Notes: generated by a model from the letters alone, not told the origin. A stretch of 64,000 nucleotides of DNA from VAZQ01 sp963744275 (GCA_963744275.1 CAVUSX010000024.1:1-64000); one strand, 5' to 3'; counted from the stretch's first letter, positions 42,411 through 53,883 are shown. Numbers and translations are program-made.

Positions 42411-42644
42411 CTACTCATTCGCTATTCGCCATTCGCCCTGCTTATGCCGCCCATTGCGGCGGTGCGAGCGGCGCGGATCGCAAACCCAGGCTTCCTTGGC
42501 GAACCATTCGTGCTCGACGCGGCACAGCGGACAATAGACCTGCGAAAAAAATACCGGCGTCGCATTGAAGCTGTCGCGATCGGCAATGATGCCGGTCGAA
42601 ATGTCGTGTCCCGTCTGCGGACATTTGACCATGACGATGCCCAT
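42411..42644 (-). CDS. Small zinc-ribbon-like protein
   Basis: 77 residues: MGIVMVKCPQTGHDISTGII, FFSQVYCPLCRVEHEWFAKE, AWVC. Cysteines at KCPQTGH and YCPLC form a possible CX2-type metal site. Short unnamed proteins with KCP.TG..ISTGI occur widely in rhizobia. Function unknown. Confidence 0.75.
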   Translation of the reverse strand: MGIVMVKCPQTGHDISTGIIADRDSFNATPVFFSQVYCPLCRVEHEWFAKEAWVCDPRRSHRRNGRHKQGEWRIANE

Positions 42645-42917
42645 TGAATGCTCCTGTTGCCTGACGTCCTGGTGCCGGGGTCGCCTCGTTTGATCGGAAC
42701 ACTAGCGCGCGGATGCGAAGATAGTTTGACGCCGCAAAGGTCATATCGAGATTTGGATGACATTAAGGCGACACCCAATGGTGCAGCGCACGCGTGCATC
42801 TGGAAGAATTCAATTGATTTTGATCCCCCGAATTAACGCGGCGTGATGGAACAGGACGCTAGGGGAGCGCGTTACCGTCCTTGCGAGCCAAATGTTGCGA
42901 GCCATGAAGGGGAGACC

Positions 42918-43205
42918 ATGCCCGGAACTCACAGCGCGGAGAAGGAGCGAAATCCTGCCCCCGTCGAGCCTGCCTCACGCATCCGCTATCTCGTGACGCG
43001 GCGGGAGGACGTCTGGTTCATCGCGTTCGGCGGCGAGGAGTTCGGCCCGTACAAGACCGACCGGGAGGCGAAGCTGTTCGCCATCGATGCCGCCTTCAAG
43101 CTGGGCGAGCAGGGCGAGCGGACGGAAGTGCTGGTGTCGGACGAAGCCGGCGCGGTTGCGCCGGTGTGGGTCTACGGGCACCACCCTTATCCCCCGCGCG
43201 CATAG
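42918..43205 (+). CDS. DUF2188-like small protein
   Basis: 95 residues from MPGTHSAEKERNPAPVEPAS. The core IRYLVTRREDVWFIAFGGEE then FGPYKTDREAKLFAIDAAFK resembles DUF2188 and related small proteins (V...W.V...G......... T...A...A...A). The GAAGGGGAG site fixes the ATG. Function unknown. Confidence 0.7.
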   Translation: MPGTHSAEKERNPAPVEPASRIRYLVTRREDVWFIAFGGEEFGPYKTDREAKLFAIDAAFKLGEQGERTEVLVSDEAGAVAPVWVYGHHPYPPRA

Positions 43206-43310
43206 CGCGGCGTCCCCGGAGCGGGCCGGAGCGCGGAGCTGTTGCAGGAGCGATCGGTTTGTGCGAACCGCGGTGGCGCGGCGAGCGCGTCGCAAATCCA
43301 GGGCCCTGCC

Positions 43311-44390
43311 ATGCGCACTGATCTGTTCGATTTCGATCTGCCGGCCGAGCGGATCGCGTTGCGCCCGAGCGCGCCGCGTGACGCCGCCCGGCTCCTGGTG
43401 GTGCGGCCCGGATCGGCGCCCCTGATCGCCGATCACGGCGTGCGCGATCTTCCCGACCTGTTGCGGCCCGGCGACGCCCTCGTGGTCAATGACAGCAAGG
43501 TGATCCCGGCGCGCTTGAGCGGGCGGCGGATCGGGCGCGGCGATGCCGAGCCCGCCATCGAGGCGACCCTGCACCAGCGCCTCGACGGCGCGCGCTGGCG
43601 CGCCTTCGCCAAGCCCGGCAAGCGGCTGGCCGTCGGCGACGTCATCCGGTTCGGCACCGAAGGCAAGGTGTGCCTGCTCGGCCAGCTCGACGCCACGGTC
43701 GAGGAAAAAGGCGAGGGCGGCGAGGTGACGCTCGCCTTCGCGTTCCATGGCGCGGTGCTCGATCAGGCGCTGGAGGAGCGCGGTACCATGCCGTTGCCGC
43801 CCTATATCGCGGCGCGGCGGGCCGCCGACGCGCACGACCGCGACGACTATCAGACCATGTTCGCGCGCGAGGACGGCGCGGTCGCGGCGCCGACCGCGGG
43901 TCTGCATTTCACGCCGGAGCTGGTCGCGGCCCTGCAGGCCCGCGGCATCGCGCTGCACCGGGTGACCCTGCATGTGGGCGCCGGCACCTTTCTCCCCGTC
44001 AAGGCGGCGGACACCGCCGACCACCGCATGCATTCCGAGCGCGGCAGCGTGAGCCCCGCGACGGCGGCGGCGCTCAACGCGGTCCGCGGCTCGGGCGGGC
44101 GCATCGTGGCGGTCGGCTCGACCTCGCTGCGGCTCCTCGAGAGCGCGAGCCGGGAGGACGGAGTCATTGCGCCGTTCGCCGGCGAGACCGCCGTGTTCAT
44201 CACGCCGGGCTACCGCTTCCGGGCGGTCGACGTGATGATGACCAATTTCCATCTGCCGCGCTCGACCCTGTTCATGCTGGTCTGCGCCTTTTGCGGTCTC
44301 GAGGTGATGCAAGAGGCCTATGCGCATGCGATCGCGGCCGGCTACCGGTTCTATTCCTACGGAGATGCGTGCTTGCTGTTCCGCGCGTAA
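43311..44390 (+). CDS. queA: tRNA preQ1(34) S-adenosylmethionine ribosyltransferase-isomerase
   Basis: Makes epoxyqueuosine on tRNA using the ribosyl group of SAM, the step after Tgt. 359 residues, intact. MRTDLFDFDLPAERIALRPS, ALVVNDSKVIPARLSGRR, GAVAAPTAGLHFTPELVAAL (the APTAGLHF motif), VTLHVGAGTFLPVKAADTAD and MMTNFHLPRSTLFMLVCAFC are all typical. tgt follows 46 bp downstream, so the queuosine genes are probably co-transcribed. Confidence 0.96.
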   Translation: MRTDLFDFDLPAERIALRPSAPRDAARLLVVRPGSAPLIADHGVRDLPDLLRPGDALVVNDSKVIPARLSGRRIGRGDAEPAIEATLHQRLDGARWRAFAKPGKRLAVGDVIRFGTEGKVCLLGQLDATVEEKGEGGEVTLAFAFHGAVLDQALEERGTMPLPPYIAARRAADAHDRDDYQTMFAREDGAVAAPTAGLHFTPELVAALQARGIALHRVTLHVGAGTFLPVKAADTADHRMHSERGSVSPATAAALNAVRGSGGRIVAVGSTSLRLLESASREDGVIAPFAGETAVFITPGYRFRAVDVMMTNFHLPRSTLFMLVCAFCGLEVMQEAYAHAIAAGYRFYSYGDACLLFRA

Positions 44391-44436
44391 ACCGGATATC
44401 GATCGGCTCAATTCTTTCGGTCCTCGCGGAGCACCG

Positions 44437-45570
<1,134 letters not shown>

Positions 45571-45674
45571 AATACCGCCGTCAGGGGCCTCGACGGCCGA
45601 CTTGCGGCGACGCAAGATGCGGCGAATCTCACCCGATGACGGCGTTGCAACCGCCGCGCTTGCGAGGACTGCCA

Positions 45675-46142
45675 ATGGCCATCAGCCTGAAGGTCAACGG
45701 GGTCGTACACTCGGTCACCGCCGAGCCCGATACGCCCTTGCTCTACGTGCTGCGCAACGATCTCGCCCTCAATGGCGCCAAGTTCGGCTGTGGGCTCGAG
45801 CAGTGCGGCGCCTGCACGGTTCTGGTCGACGGGGTGCCGACCCGCTCCTGCGTGCGCGCCATCCAGGACATCGGCGAGCAGGAGATCACCACCATCGAGG
45901 GCCTCGGCACCATCGACAAGCCGCATCCGCTGCAAAAGGCCTTCATGGACGAGCAGGCGGCGCAGTGCGGCTACTGCATCAACGGCATGATCATGACCGC
46001 CAAGGCATTGCTCGACCGCATGCCGCATCCGACCGAAGCCGACGTGCGCGCCACCTTGGCGCCCAATCTCTGCCGCTGCGGCACGCACAACCGCATCATC
46101 CGCGCGGTCTTGCGGGCCGCGCAGGCGAACGGGAAGACCTGA
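45675..46142 (+). CDS. (2Fe-2S) subunit of a molybdenum hydroxylase (xanthine dehydrogenase family)
   Basis: 155 residues with two [2Fe-2S] clusters: KFGCGLEQCGACTVLVDG (plant-type C-X4-C-X2-C) plus Cys in RSCVRAI, and the C-terminal QCGYCINGMIMTAKALLD with NLCRCGTHNRIIRAV. This is the small subunit of isoquinoline 1-oxidoreductase / aldehyde dehydrogenase-type enzymes. It passes electrons from the molybdenum subunit encoded two bases downstream. No FAD subunit gene is present, consistent with the two-subunit IorAB type. Confidence 0.93.
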   Translation: MAISLKVNGVVHSVTAEPDTPLLYVLRNDLALNGAKFGCGLEQCGACTVLVDGVPTRSCVRAIQDIGEQEITTIEGLGTIDKPHPLQKAFMDEQAAQCGYCINGMIMTAKALLDRMPHPTEADVRATLAPNLCRCGTHNRIIRAVLRAAQANGKT

Positions 46143-46144
46143 CC

Positions 46145-48352
46145 ATGAACGCTCCCCAACTCTCCCGGCGTCAATTCACGGCCGCGCTCGGCGGCATCGC
46201 GATCTCGTTCAGCCTGGCGCCGCGCTTGGCGCTCGGCCAGCAGGCGCCGCTGCCCGGAAGCCTCGGCGGCAATCGCATGCTCGATGCCTGGCTGCGCATC
46301 AATGCGGACGGCAGCGCGACCGTGTTCACCGGCAAGGTGGAGCTCGGGCAGGGCATCGTCACCGCGCTCGCCCAGATCGCGGCCGAGGAGCTCGACCTGC
46401 CGCTTGCGCGCATCAAGATGATCTCCGGCGATACCGGCCAAACCCCCAACGAGGGCCAGACGGCGGGCAGCCAATCGATCGAGGCGAGCGGCACGGCGCT
46501 GCGGATGGCGGGCGCGGAGGCGCGCGCGATCCTGGTCGATCTCGCCGCCAAGCGGTTCTCCGTTGCGGCCGACACGCTGACCGTGGCCGACGGTGTCATC
46601 ACCGGCCGCGACGGCCGCAAGGTCGGCTACGGGGAGCTCGCCGGCGAGGCCGATCTGCACCGCGAGGCGACCGCCAAGACGGCCCCCAAGCCGCCGGCCG
46701 AGCACAAGATCGTGGGCAAGCCGATCCCGCGCCTCGACATTCCGGCCAAGGTGACGGGCGGCGCCGCCTATGTGCAGGACCTCCGGCTGCCCGGCATGCT
46801 GCATGGCCGGGTGGTGCGTCCGCCGCGCTACGGCGCCAAGCTCGAGAGCTTCGACCAGGCGGCCGTGAAGGCATTGCCCGGCGTGAGCGCGGTGGTGCGC
46901 GACGGCAGCTTCCTGGGCGTGGTCGCCGAGCGCGAGGAGCAGGCCATCAAGGCGCGCGACGCGCTCAAGGCCTCGGCCCGCTGGTCCGGCGGCGAGGAAT
47001 TGCCCGACCCGGCGAAAATCTACGATCACCTGCTGTCGCTCGCGATGGAGGACAAGGTCATCAGCGACAAGCAGGCGCCGCTCCCGGATGGCGCCCAGGT
47101 CCTGGATGCCACCTACCACCGGCCCTACATGGCGCATGCTTCGATCGGCCCGTCCTGCTCGGTCGCCCAGGTCCGAGGACGGCAAGGTCACGATCTGGAC
47201 CCATAGCCAAGGCGTGTTTCCGCTGCGCGCCACCATGGCCAAGGCGCTCGACCTGCCGGTCTCCGCCATCCGCTGCATCCATGCCGAGGGCTCCGGCTGC
47301 TACGGCCACAATGCCGCCGACGACGTCGCCCTCGACGCGGCGCTGCTGGCGCGCGCCGCGGCCGGGCGGCCGGTGCGGGTGCAATGGATGCGCGACGACG
47401 AGTTCATGTGGGAGCCCTTTGGGCCCGCCATGGTGATGCGGGCGCGCGCCGGGCTCAAGGACGGCCGCATCGTGGATTGGAATTACGATGTGTGGAGCAA
47501 CACCCACAACATGCGGCCGGGCGATCCGGACGGCGTCAATCTGCTGGCGAGCTGGTATCTGGAAAAGCCGAAGCAGCCCGGTCCGCCGCGCGCCCTGGCG
47601 CAGCCGGCGGGCGGCGGCGATCGCAATGCGATCCCGCTCTACGACCTGCCGCGCCAGCGCATCACCAGCCACCTGATCAAGGAGATGCCGCTGCGGGTAT
47701 CGGCGCTGCGCACGCTCGGCGCCTACGCCAACGTGTTCGCGGTCGAGTCCTTCATGGACGAGCTGGCCGCGGCGGCGCAGGCCGATCCGGTCGCGTTCCG
47801 CCTCGCCCATCTCAAGGATCCGCGCGCCAAGGCGGTGATCGAAGCCGCCGCCAAGGCCGCCGACTGGAAGCCGGGCCAGAAAGGCGACGGAACGCACGGG
47901 CGCGGTTTCGCGTTCGCGAAATACAAGACGCTGGCCACCTATGTGGCGATCGTCGTCGACCTCGAGCTCGATCGCGACAGCGGCCGATCAAGGTGCCGCG
48001 CGCCTTCGCGGCGGTCGATTCCGGGCAGATCATCAACCCGGACGGTCTCACCAACCAGATCGAGGGCGGCATCGTGCAGTCCACGAGCTGGACGCTGCAT
48101 GAGCAGGTGCGTTTCGACAAAGGCGGGATACTCTCGCAGAGCTGGGACAGCTATCCGATCCTGACCATGAACGAGGCCCCCAGCGTCACCACCGTGCTGA
48201 TCGACCGGCCGAGCGAGCATCCGCTCGGCGCCGGCGAGGCGGCGCAAGGGCCGACCGGGGCCGCCATCGCCAATGCATTCACGGCCGCCACCGGCAGGCG
48301 CATCCGCGAGCTGCCGTTGCTGCCCGAGCGGGTCAAGGCGGCGCTGGCGTAG
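46145..48352 (+). CDS. Molybdopterin-binding subunit of a xanthine dehydrogenase-family enzyme (frameshifted)
   Basis: Large catalytic subunit with a twin-arginine signal (SRRQFTAALGG), so probably periplasmic. NADGSATVFTGKVELGQGIV, SGDTGQTPNEGQTAGSQSIE, KVTGGAAYVQDLRLPGMLHG, EGSGCYGHNAADDVALDAAL, PLRVSALRTLGAYANVFAVE and QIINPDGLTNQIEGGIVQS are the cofactor and substrate signatures; HPLGAGEAAQGPTGAAIAN carries the catalytic Glu. Frames change near 47172 and 47985. About 735 residues when joined. Similar to IorB; substrate (N-heterocycle or aldehyde) unknown. Confidence 0.9.
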
Positions 48353-48460
48353 GGGCATTCCACGCGATCCGGGCGCTCGCCGGGGCGCCGTCTTGCCGAC
48401 AATCACACGATCAGGCTGACACGCTCGGTCTGACAGCCTGACACACTTGGGAGGACGGCC

Positions 48461-49931
48461 ATGAAACGTTCTCGATCCGACTCGCCTCGATATTCTGGCG
48501 CTCGGATCGACCATGCTGGCGGCGCTTGCGCTCACATCGGCGGCCAACGGAGAGATGCAGAAGATCGGCGCGCCGCCGGAGGCCAAGAACATGCGCCTGG
48601 TCGGCTACAACGACCTGCAGGCGCGCAGCGCCTATCAGCCGACCATCGTGCATCAGGGCGACCGCTACATCGCCTATATCGGGCATCACGGCGGCACTCC
48701 CGATATTCCCAAGCCGGTCAATCCGCTGACCGGCCAGGCCGAGTTCAACGGCACCTCGATCGTCGACGTGACCGATCCGGCGCACCCGAAATATCTCAAG
48801 CACATCCCGGGCACGGCCGGCACCGCCGAAAGCGGCGGCGCCCAGATGGTGCGGGTTTGCCCGGGCGCGAGCCTGCCGAAGGCCGATCGCACCAAGTTCT
48901 ACATGCTGCGCACGCTCGGCACCAAGGGGCACGAGGTCTGGGACGTCGCCGATCCGGCCAAGCCGGCGCTGCTGGCGACCATCGGGGGCAACTACCAGGA
49001 CACGCACAAGAGCTTCTGGGAATGCGACACCGGCATCGCCTATCTGGTCTCGGCGGTGCCGGGCTGGCGCGTCAAGCGCATGACCGAGATCTACGATCTC
49101 AGCGACCCCGCCCATCCGGTGAAGATTCGCGACTTCGGGCTTCCCGGCCAGGAGCCCGGCGCGACCGGCCTGGTGCCGACCGAGCTGCACGGGCCGATCT
49201 CGATGCCGCAGATCAACCGCGTCTATTTCGGCTACGGCAGCAGCAAGGGCGGCATCATGCAGATCGTCGACCGCGACAAGCTCCTGCATGGACCCAAGGA
49301 GCCGACGCCCGAGAACCTGCGCTATCCGGAGATCAGCCGGCTCGAATTGTCGCCGCTGGTGGGCGCCCACACCACCTTCCCGATGCTGCAGATGCCGATC
49401 GCCGAGTTCGCCAAGGACGGCTATTCGACGCGCGACTTCGTCTTGATCACCGACGAGGCGACGCAGAACGAGTGCAAGCCGCAGGGCCGCGAGATGGTCT
49501 GGTTCGCCGACATCACCATCGAGGCGCACCCCACGATCGTGTCCAACTTCATGGTGCCGGAAGCGAGCGGCGATTTCTGCTCGCGGGGAGGGCGCTTCGG
49601 CGCGCACTCCACCAACGAAAGCATGGACCCGGTGTTCTACAAGAAGCTCGCCTTCATCACCTTCTTCAATGCCGGCGTGCGCGTGGTCGACGTGCGCGAT
49701 CCCTACGCCCCCAAGGAGGTCGGCTATTTCATCCCGGCGATCACCGAGGCGACCGACAAGCGCTGCATCCGGGTCGAGGGCCAGCAGAAGTGCAAGGTCG
49801 CGATCCAGACCAACAACGCGGAGACCGACGACCGCGGCTACATCTACATCGTGGATCGCGCCAATACCGGCATGCACGTGCTCGAGCTCACCGGCGAGCC
49901 GCGCGCGATCGCGGGGCTCAAGCCGCAATAG
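48461..49931 (+). CDS. Exported LVIVD-type beta-propeller protein (frameshifted at start)
   Basis: About 490 residues. A signal peptide in STMLAALALTSAANGEMQ, then repeated propeller blades: GTSIVDVTDPAHPKYLKHIP, GHEVWDVADPAKPALLATIG, MTEIYDLSDPAHPVKIRDFG and GVRVVDVRDPYAPKEVGYFI. The V.DV.DP..P pattern is the LVIVD repeat. The ATG with a GGGAGGAC site (48461) is out of frame with the body, so one base is wrong near 48478. Role unknown; it sits between the molybdenum hydroxylase and a DHDPS-family enzyme, both rightward. Confidence 0.8.
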
Positions 49932-49966
49932 CGCTTCCAGGAAGAAACACCGAGACAGGAGACCCC

Positions 49967-50920
49967 ATGAAGCTCACGCCCAGCACGTCGGGAACCTTCG
50001 CGATCGCGCCGACGCCATTCTTCGAGGACGGCCGCATCGATGCGGCCTCGATCGACCGGATGACGGATTTTTATCTGGAGACCGGCTGCACCGGCATCAC
50101 GGTGCTGGGCATCATGGGCGAGGCGCCCAAGCTCGAGCCGCAGGAGGCGCTCGATATCGCTGCGCGGATGATCAAGCGGGCCGGCTCCGCTCCGATCATC
50201 GTCGGCGTATCGGCGCCGGGCTTTGCCGCCATGCGCTCGCTCGCGCGCAGCGTCATGGAGGCGGGCGCGGCCGGGGTGATGATCGCGCCGGTGCCCGCGC
50301 TGCGGACCGATGACCAGATCGTCGGCTATTTCCGCCAGGCGGTGGAGGCGATCGGGGCCGATATTCCCTGGGTGCTGCAGGACTATCCGCTGACCCTGAC
50401 GGTGCAGATGACCCCCGGCGTCATTCGCCGCATCATCCAGGACAACCCGTCCTGCCAGATGCTCAAGCACGAGGACTGGCCGGGGCTGGAGAAGATCAGC
50501 GCGTTGCGCGGCTTCCAGAAGGACGGCTCGATGCGGCCGATCTCCATCCTGACCGGCAATGGCGCGCTCTTTCTCGATTTCGAGATGGAGCGCGGGGCCG
50601 ACGGCGCCATGACGGGCTACGCCTTTCCGGACATGCTGGTCGACGTGGTGCGGCTGTCGAAGGCGGGGCAGCGCGATGCCGCGCACGATCTGTTCGACGC
50701 CCACCTTCCGCTGTTGCGTTACGAGCAGCAACAAGGCGTCGGCCTGGCGGTGCGCAAATATGTGATGATGCGACGCGGCGCCATCGCCTGCGATGCGCAG
50801 CGCAAGCCCGGCTCGAGCCTCAGCCCCACCGCCAAGACCGAGATCGATTATCTGCTCACGCGGCTCGCCCGCACCGACAAGCGCGCCGCGCTCGCACCCA
50901 GGCTGGCGCAGGCGTCCTGA
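49967..50920 (+). CDS. Dihydrodipicolinate synthase family aldolase
   Basis: 317 residues, intact (beta/alpha)8 barrel of the DapA/NanA class. TFAIAPTPFFEDGRIDAASI, GITVLGIMGEAPKL (GEAPKL in place of the usual GE...L), DIPWVLQDYPLTLTVQMTPG (Tyr) and CQMLKHEDWPGLEK, with the Schiff-base Lys. The substitution of the usual GT(T)GE motif means it is not lysine-biosynthetic DapA; catabolic aldolase or lyase activity is more likely. The GACAGGAG site before the ATG is good. Confidence 0.88.
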   Translation: MKLTPSTSGTFAIAPTPFFEDGRIDAASIDRMTDFYLETGCTGITVLGIMGEAPKLEPQEALDIAARMIKRAGSAPIIVGVSAPGFAAMRSLARSVMEAGAAGVMIAPVPALRTDDQIVGYFRQAVEAIGADIPWVLQDYPLTLTVQMTPGVIRRIIQDNPSCQMLKHEDWPGLEKISALRGFQKDGSMRPISILTGNGALFLDFEMERGADGAMTGYAFPDMLVDVVRLSKAGQRDAAHDLFDAHLPLLRYEQQQGVGLAVRKYVMMRRGAIACDAQRKPGSSLSPTAKTEIDYLLTRLARTDKRAALAPRLAQAS

Positions 50921-50960
50921 TTCGCTGCGCGCCGCCTGTTTGGGGCAAGTTATCAGCTGA

Positions 50961-51050
50961 AGTCATGCCCGGCCTTGGGCCGGGCACCCACGTCTTGCTT
51001 CGGCGCGGCAAAGAAAGGCGTGGGTGGCCGGGACAAGCCCGGCCATGACT
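50961..51050. repeat. Palindromic intergenic repeat (CATGCCCGGC type)
   Basis: Arms agtcatgcccggccttgggc at the left and gacaagcccggccatgact at the right, with inner cacccacg / cgtgggtg. Lies between convergent genes and could terminate both. Confidence 0.85.
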
Positions 51051-51089
51051 CGGAAGTTGTGGCCCCGGCGGAGCAAACGAACCGCGTCA

Positions 51090-52274
51090 TCACATCTCGC
51101 CGTACAGCCAGGCCATTCCGTCATAAGCCTGCTCGGCGCTGCGGCCGCCCAGCATCTGGTCGCGCAGCTCGGCCGTGGGACCGCGCGCGTGATAGAAATC
51201 GCCGTAGACGCGGGCCATGATCTGCACCCGGGCGGTGCGCAGGTAACGCTGCTGGACATAGGCCTGGAAGGCGGCCGGCAGATCGTGCGGCTGCGCCGCC
51301 ACCTTCTCGGCGAGCCAGACCGCGTCCTCGGTCGCCATGCAGGCGCCCTGCGCCAGATATTGCAGCATCGGGTGGGCGGCGTCGCCCAGGAGCGTGACCC
51401 GCCCGCGGCTCCAGTCCTTGACCGGCTCGCGGTCGCACAACACCCACATGCGCCAGGTCTCGATGCGCTCCAGCATGCGCAGGACCTCGGGCCGCTGGCC
51501 CTTGAAATGGGCCCAGAGAACATCGGGATCGGCCTCGGCGTTCCAGCCCTCGACATAGCGGTCGGAGTGAAAGACGGCGACCAGATTGTAGAGCTCGCCC
51601 CGCCGTAACGGATAATGCACCAGATGGGTGCGCGGCCCGGCCCACAAGACGACGTCCGGCTGCCACAGATCGGCCGGCACCTCCTCGCGCTTGAGCACGG
51701 CCCGATAAGCGATGTGCCCCGATACCCGCGGCTTGCCGTCGCCGACGATCTGCTGGCGGATCTTCGACCACACGCCGTCGCAGCCGATCAGAGCGCGTCC
51801 GGCGATCCGCTCGCCGGTCTGCAGCGTGACGGTGACGCCGCCATCGTGCTCTTCGAAGCCTTCGACCTGCCGCTGCGTCTCCAGCGTGACCAGGTTGTCG
51901 CCCTGGCAGGCCTTGAGGAACACGGCATGAATGTCGGCCCGATGGGTGACCGCATAAGGCTGCCCGAAACGCTGGGTGAAGCGCTGATCGAGCGGAACGC
52001 GGGTCACCTGCGCCCCGCTCAGCGCGCAGCGCATCTCCAGCGCCCCCGGCCGCCAGACATCGGCCAGCAATTCCTGCTTGAGACCGAGCGCGTCGATCGC
52101 CCGAAAAATATTGGGACCGAGCTGGATGCCGGCGCCGAGCTCCTTGAATTCCGGTGCCTGCTCGAGCACCCGCACCGGCAAGCCCTTGCGGGCGAGCGCA
52201 TAGGCCGCCGCCAGGCCGCCGATGCCGCCGCCCGCGATCAGGATCGGCTCGCCGTTTCCGTTCGTGCTGGCCAT
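51090..52274 (-). CDS. FAD-dependent monooxygenase, 3-hydroxybenzoate 6-hydroxylase-like
   Basis: 394 residues, intact. GXGXXG motif ILIAGGGIGGLAAAYALARK, the flavin DG motif ALIGCDGVWSKIRQQIV, and GRVTLLGDAAHPMLQYLAQG (GD motif). EFKELGAGIQLGPNIFRAID and the central HIAYRAVLKREEVPADLWQP match salicylate/3-hydroxybenzoate hydroxylases, which use NADH and O2 to hydroxylate aromatic acids. The start at MASTNGNGEPILIAGG was set by the motif position. Confidence 0.88.
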   Translation of the reverse strand: MASTNGNGEPILIAGGGIGGLAAAYALARKGLPVRVLEQAPEFKELGAGIQLGPNIFRAIDALGLKQELLADVWRPGALEMRCALSGAQVTRVPLDQRFTQRFGQPYAVTHRADIHAVFLKACQGDNLVTLETQRQVEGFEEHDGGVTVTLQTGERIAGRALIGCDGVWSKIRQQIVGDGKPRVSGHIAYRAVLKREEVPADLWQPDVVLWAGPRTHLVHYPLRRGELYNLVAVFHSDRYVEGWNAEADPDVLWAHFKGQRPEVLRMLERIETWRMWVLCDREPVKDWSRGRVTLLGDAAHPMLQYLAQGACMATEDAVWLAEKVAAQPHDLPAAFQAYVQQRYLRTARVQIMARVYGDFYHARGPTAELRDQMLGGRSAEQAYDGMAWLYGEM

Positions 52275-52470
52275 CGTGGCTCCCACCGCGCCGACCCGGA
52301 CCGGCCAGGCCGATGGAAGCCGCTCATGGTCGGATGGATCATGGTTGGACGAATTCGCGCGCCGAAACCGCTCCGCCGGAGGACTGCGCAAGCACACGCC
52401 CGCGCGCCTCCCGCGGAGCGGGATCGGCTCAGATCAGCTCGTGAGCCGATCACGTCTCGATTTCGGTCAT

Positions 52471-52534
52471 TTCAGGACTTGATCACTCCAGGACATGATC
52501 ACTTCAGGACTTGATCACTTAAGGACTTGGCCGC
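52471..52534. repeat. 16-bp tandem repeat x4 at the stop codon of the CHRD gene
   Basis: Units ttcaggacttgatcac, tccaggacatgatcac, ttcaggacttgatcac, ttaaggacttggccgc. The last unit contains the final codons and stop of the leftward gene, so the array is a serial copy of its 3' end. Confidence 0.9.
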
Positions 52535-52952
52535 GAATTTCTCCGCCCTTGTGCGCGTCGGTGTGGATGTTGACGTACCACTTGCCGGCCATCAGGTCAG
52601 CAGCCTGCGCGTCGGTCAGATCGGCCGAGCCCTGGAACGGGCTGCTGCTGGCGGTGATCGGCACTGCCACGCCGGCATTCTTGCCGGGATCGGCCGGACC
52701 ATGGAAATGACCGGCGGTCGCGGGGCCGGAGAGCCCCGAATAGGTGCCCTGCCAGCTCAGCTTCTTGGTCGCGGTGTCGTAGGTGGCGGTGACCGCACCG
52801 GTCGCCTTGCTGTCGTTGGGCGGCACCTCGGTCGCGGCCGCCAGATTGGCCTTGAACGTCAAAGTGTCGGCGAGAACCGGCGCAGTGGCCGCCAAGCAGG
52901 CCGCCAGCGCCAATCCGGCGATGCTTGTGCGCAACATCGTCTTCCGAGTCAT
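52515..52952 (-). CDS. Exported CHRD-domain protein
   Basis: 145 residues, intact. Signal peptide LALAACLAATAPVLADTLTF, then the CHRD fold: ANLAAATEVPPNDSKATGAV, TYSGLSGPATAGHFHGPADP, GVAVPITASSSPFQGSADLT and GKWYVNIHTDAHKGGEIRGQ. The HFHGP and YVNIHT motifs are the chordin-domain signature. Periplasmic or extracellular, function unknown. The GGGAGGAC site before the ATG at 52952 is clear. Confidence 0.93.
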   Translation of the reverse strand: MTRKTMLRTSIAGLALAACLAATAPVLADTLTFKANLAAATEVPPNDSKATGAVTATYDTATKKLSWQGTYSGLSGPATAGHFHGPADPGKNAGVAVPITASSSPFQGSADLTDAQAADLMAGKWYVNIHTDAHKGGEIRGQVLK

Positions 52953-53103
52953 GTTGTCCTCCCTAGGGGTTGGTATCGCGGGCATTATAACCTGTCGGAG
53001 CAGCACTTCACCCCCCTTGAACGCTGCGCCCCACAGCTCGGTTCCGGGCGTCGAATTCGCCGCCCAATTCGCAAAATCCAAAATCTTCAGAAATCCAAAA
53101 TCT

Positions 53104-53367
53104 TCAGAAATCCATGTCCAGCTCGAACTCGGGCAGCAGCTCGTATTCCTGCTGCAGACGAGCGACCATCGCGGCGCACAGGCTTTGGCACGGCGCCGGC
53201 ACCGCGCCCCCGAGCGCGTTGACGTGGGCCACCGCCCAGTTTGTTCCGGCCTGATCGGAGGTCTCGCGCACCGTTACGGCCGCGATGCCGGCGCAGACGG
53301 CGTGCCGGTGCATCTCCAGCAGGATCAACCGTTCGAGCTCGGGTGCGGTCTTGAGCCGTTTTGCCAT
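53104..53367 (-). CDS. Small conserved hypothetical protein
   Basis: 87 residues: MAKRLKTAPELERLILLEMH, AVCAGIAAVTVRETSDQAGT, NWAVAHVNALGGAVPAPCQS, ending ELDMDF. No signal peptide; the TNWAV.H.N and C-terminal Leu-Gln-Glu-rich helix are shared by short rhizobial proteins of unknown role. Divergent from the MAPEG gene. Confidence 0.7.
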   Translation of the reverse strand: MAKRLKTAPELERLILLEMHRHAVCAGIAAVTVRETSDQAGTNWAVAHVNALGGAVPAPCQSLCAAMVARLQQEYELLPEFELDMDF

Positions 53368-53407
53368 GATGTCCTCGAGCCCATTCCCATTGATCGGATC
53401 TTGCCGT

Positions 53408-53467
53408 AGAGCTGACCGCGTCAGAGCTGACCGCGTCAGAGCTGGCTTCGTCAGAGCTGACTTCGAA
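53408..53467. repeat. 15-bp tandem repeat x4 between divergent genes
   Basis: Unit agagctgaccgcgtc twice, then agagctggcttcgtc and agagctgacttcgaa. Lies in the shared 5' region of the 87-aa hypothetical gene and the MAPEG gene. On the minus strand the unit agctctgacgcggtc resembles the ssb array unit. Confidence 0.93.
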
Positions 53468-53490
53468 CTGTCCACCCCAGGAAAGCGTTC

Positions 53491-53883
53491 ATGCCCAATT
53501 TCACAGCCTTTGTCATTCTGCTCGCCGTGATCCTTTATTTCTGGACCGGATTGCGGGTCGGCCAGGCGCGGGGGAAATTCAAGATCAACGCGCCGGCGAC
53601 CACCGGCAATCCGGATTTCGAACGCGCCTTCCGCATCCAGATGAACATGCTGGAATGGATGCCCATCTTCCTGCCGGCGATCTGGCTGGCGGCGATCTAT
53701 GTGAGCGACATCGGCGCCGCATTGCTCGGCCTCGTCTGGATCGCGGGGCGAGTGCTGTACTTGCGCGGCTACAGCGAGGCGGCCGAGAAGCGCGAGACCG
53801 GCTTTTTCGTGCAGGCGATTGCGGCGGGGTTGCTTTGGCTGGCGGCGCTGGTCGGCGTGGTTGTGTCGATGCTGCATCCGTAG
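53491..53883 (+). CDS. MAPEG family membrane protein
   Basis: 130 residues with four helices: FTAFVILLAVILYFWTGLRV, IFLPAIWLAAIYVSDIGAAL, LLGLVWIAGRVLYLRGYSEA and FFVQAIAAGLLWLAALVGVV. FERAFRIQMNMLEWMPIFLP (helix 2 with ERxxRxxxNxLE) is the membrane glutathione-transferase/leukotriene C4 synthase signature. Intact, inner membrane. Endogenous substrate unknown. Confidence 0.93.
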   Translation: MPNFTAFVILLAVILYFWTGLRVGQARGKFKINAPATTGNPDFERAFRIQMNMLEWMPIFLPAIWLAAIYVSDIGAALLGLVWIAGRVLYLRGYSEAAEKRETGFFVQAIAAGLLWLAALVGVVVSMLHP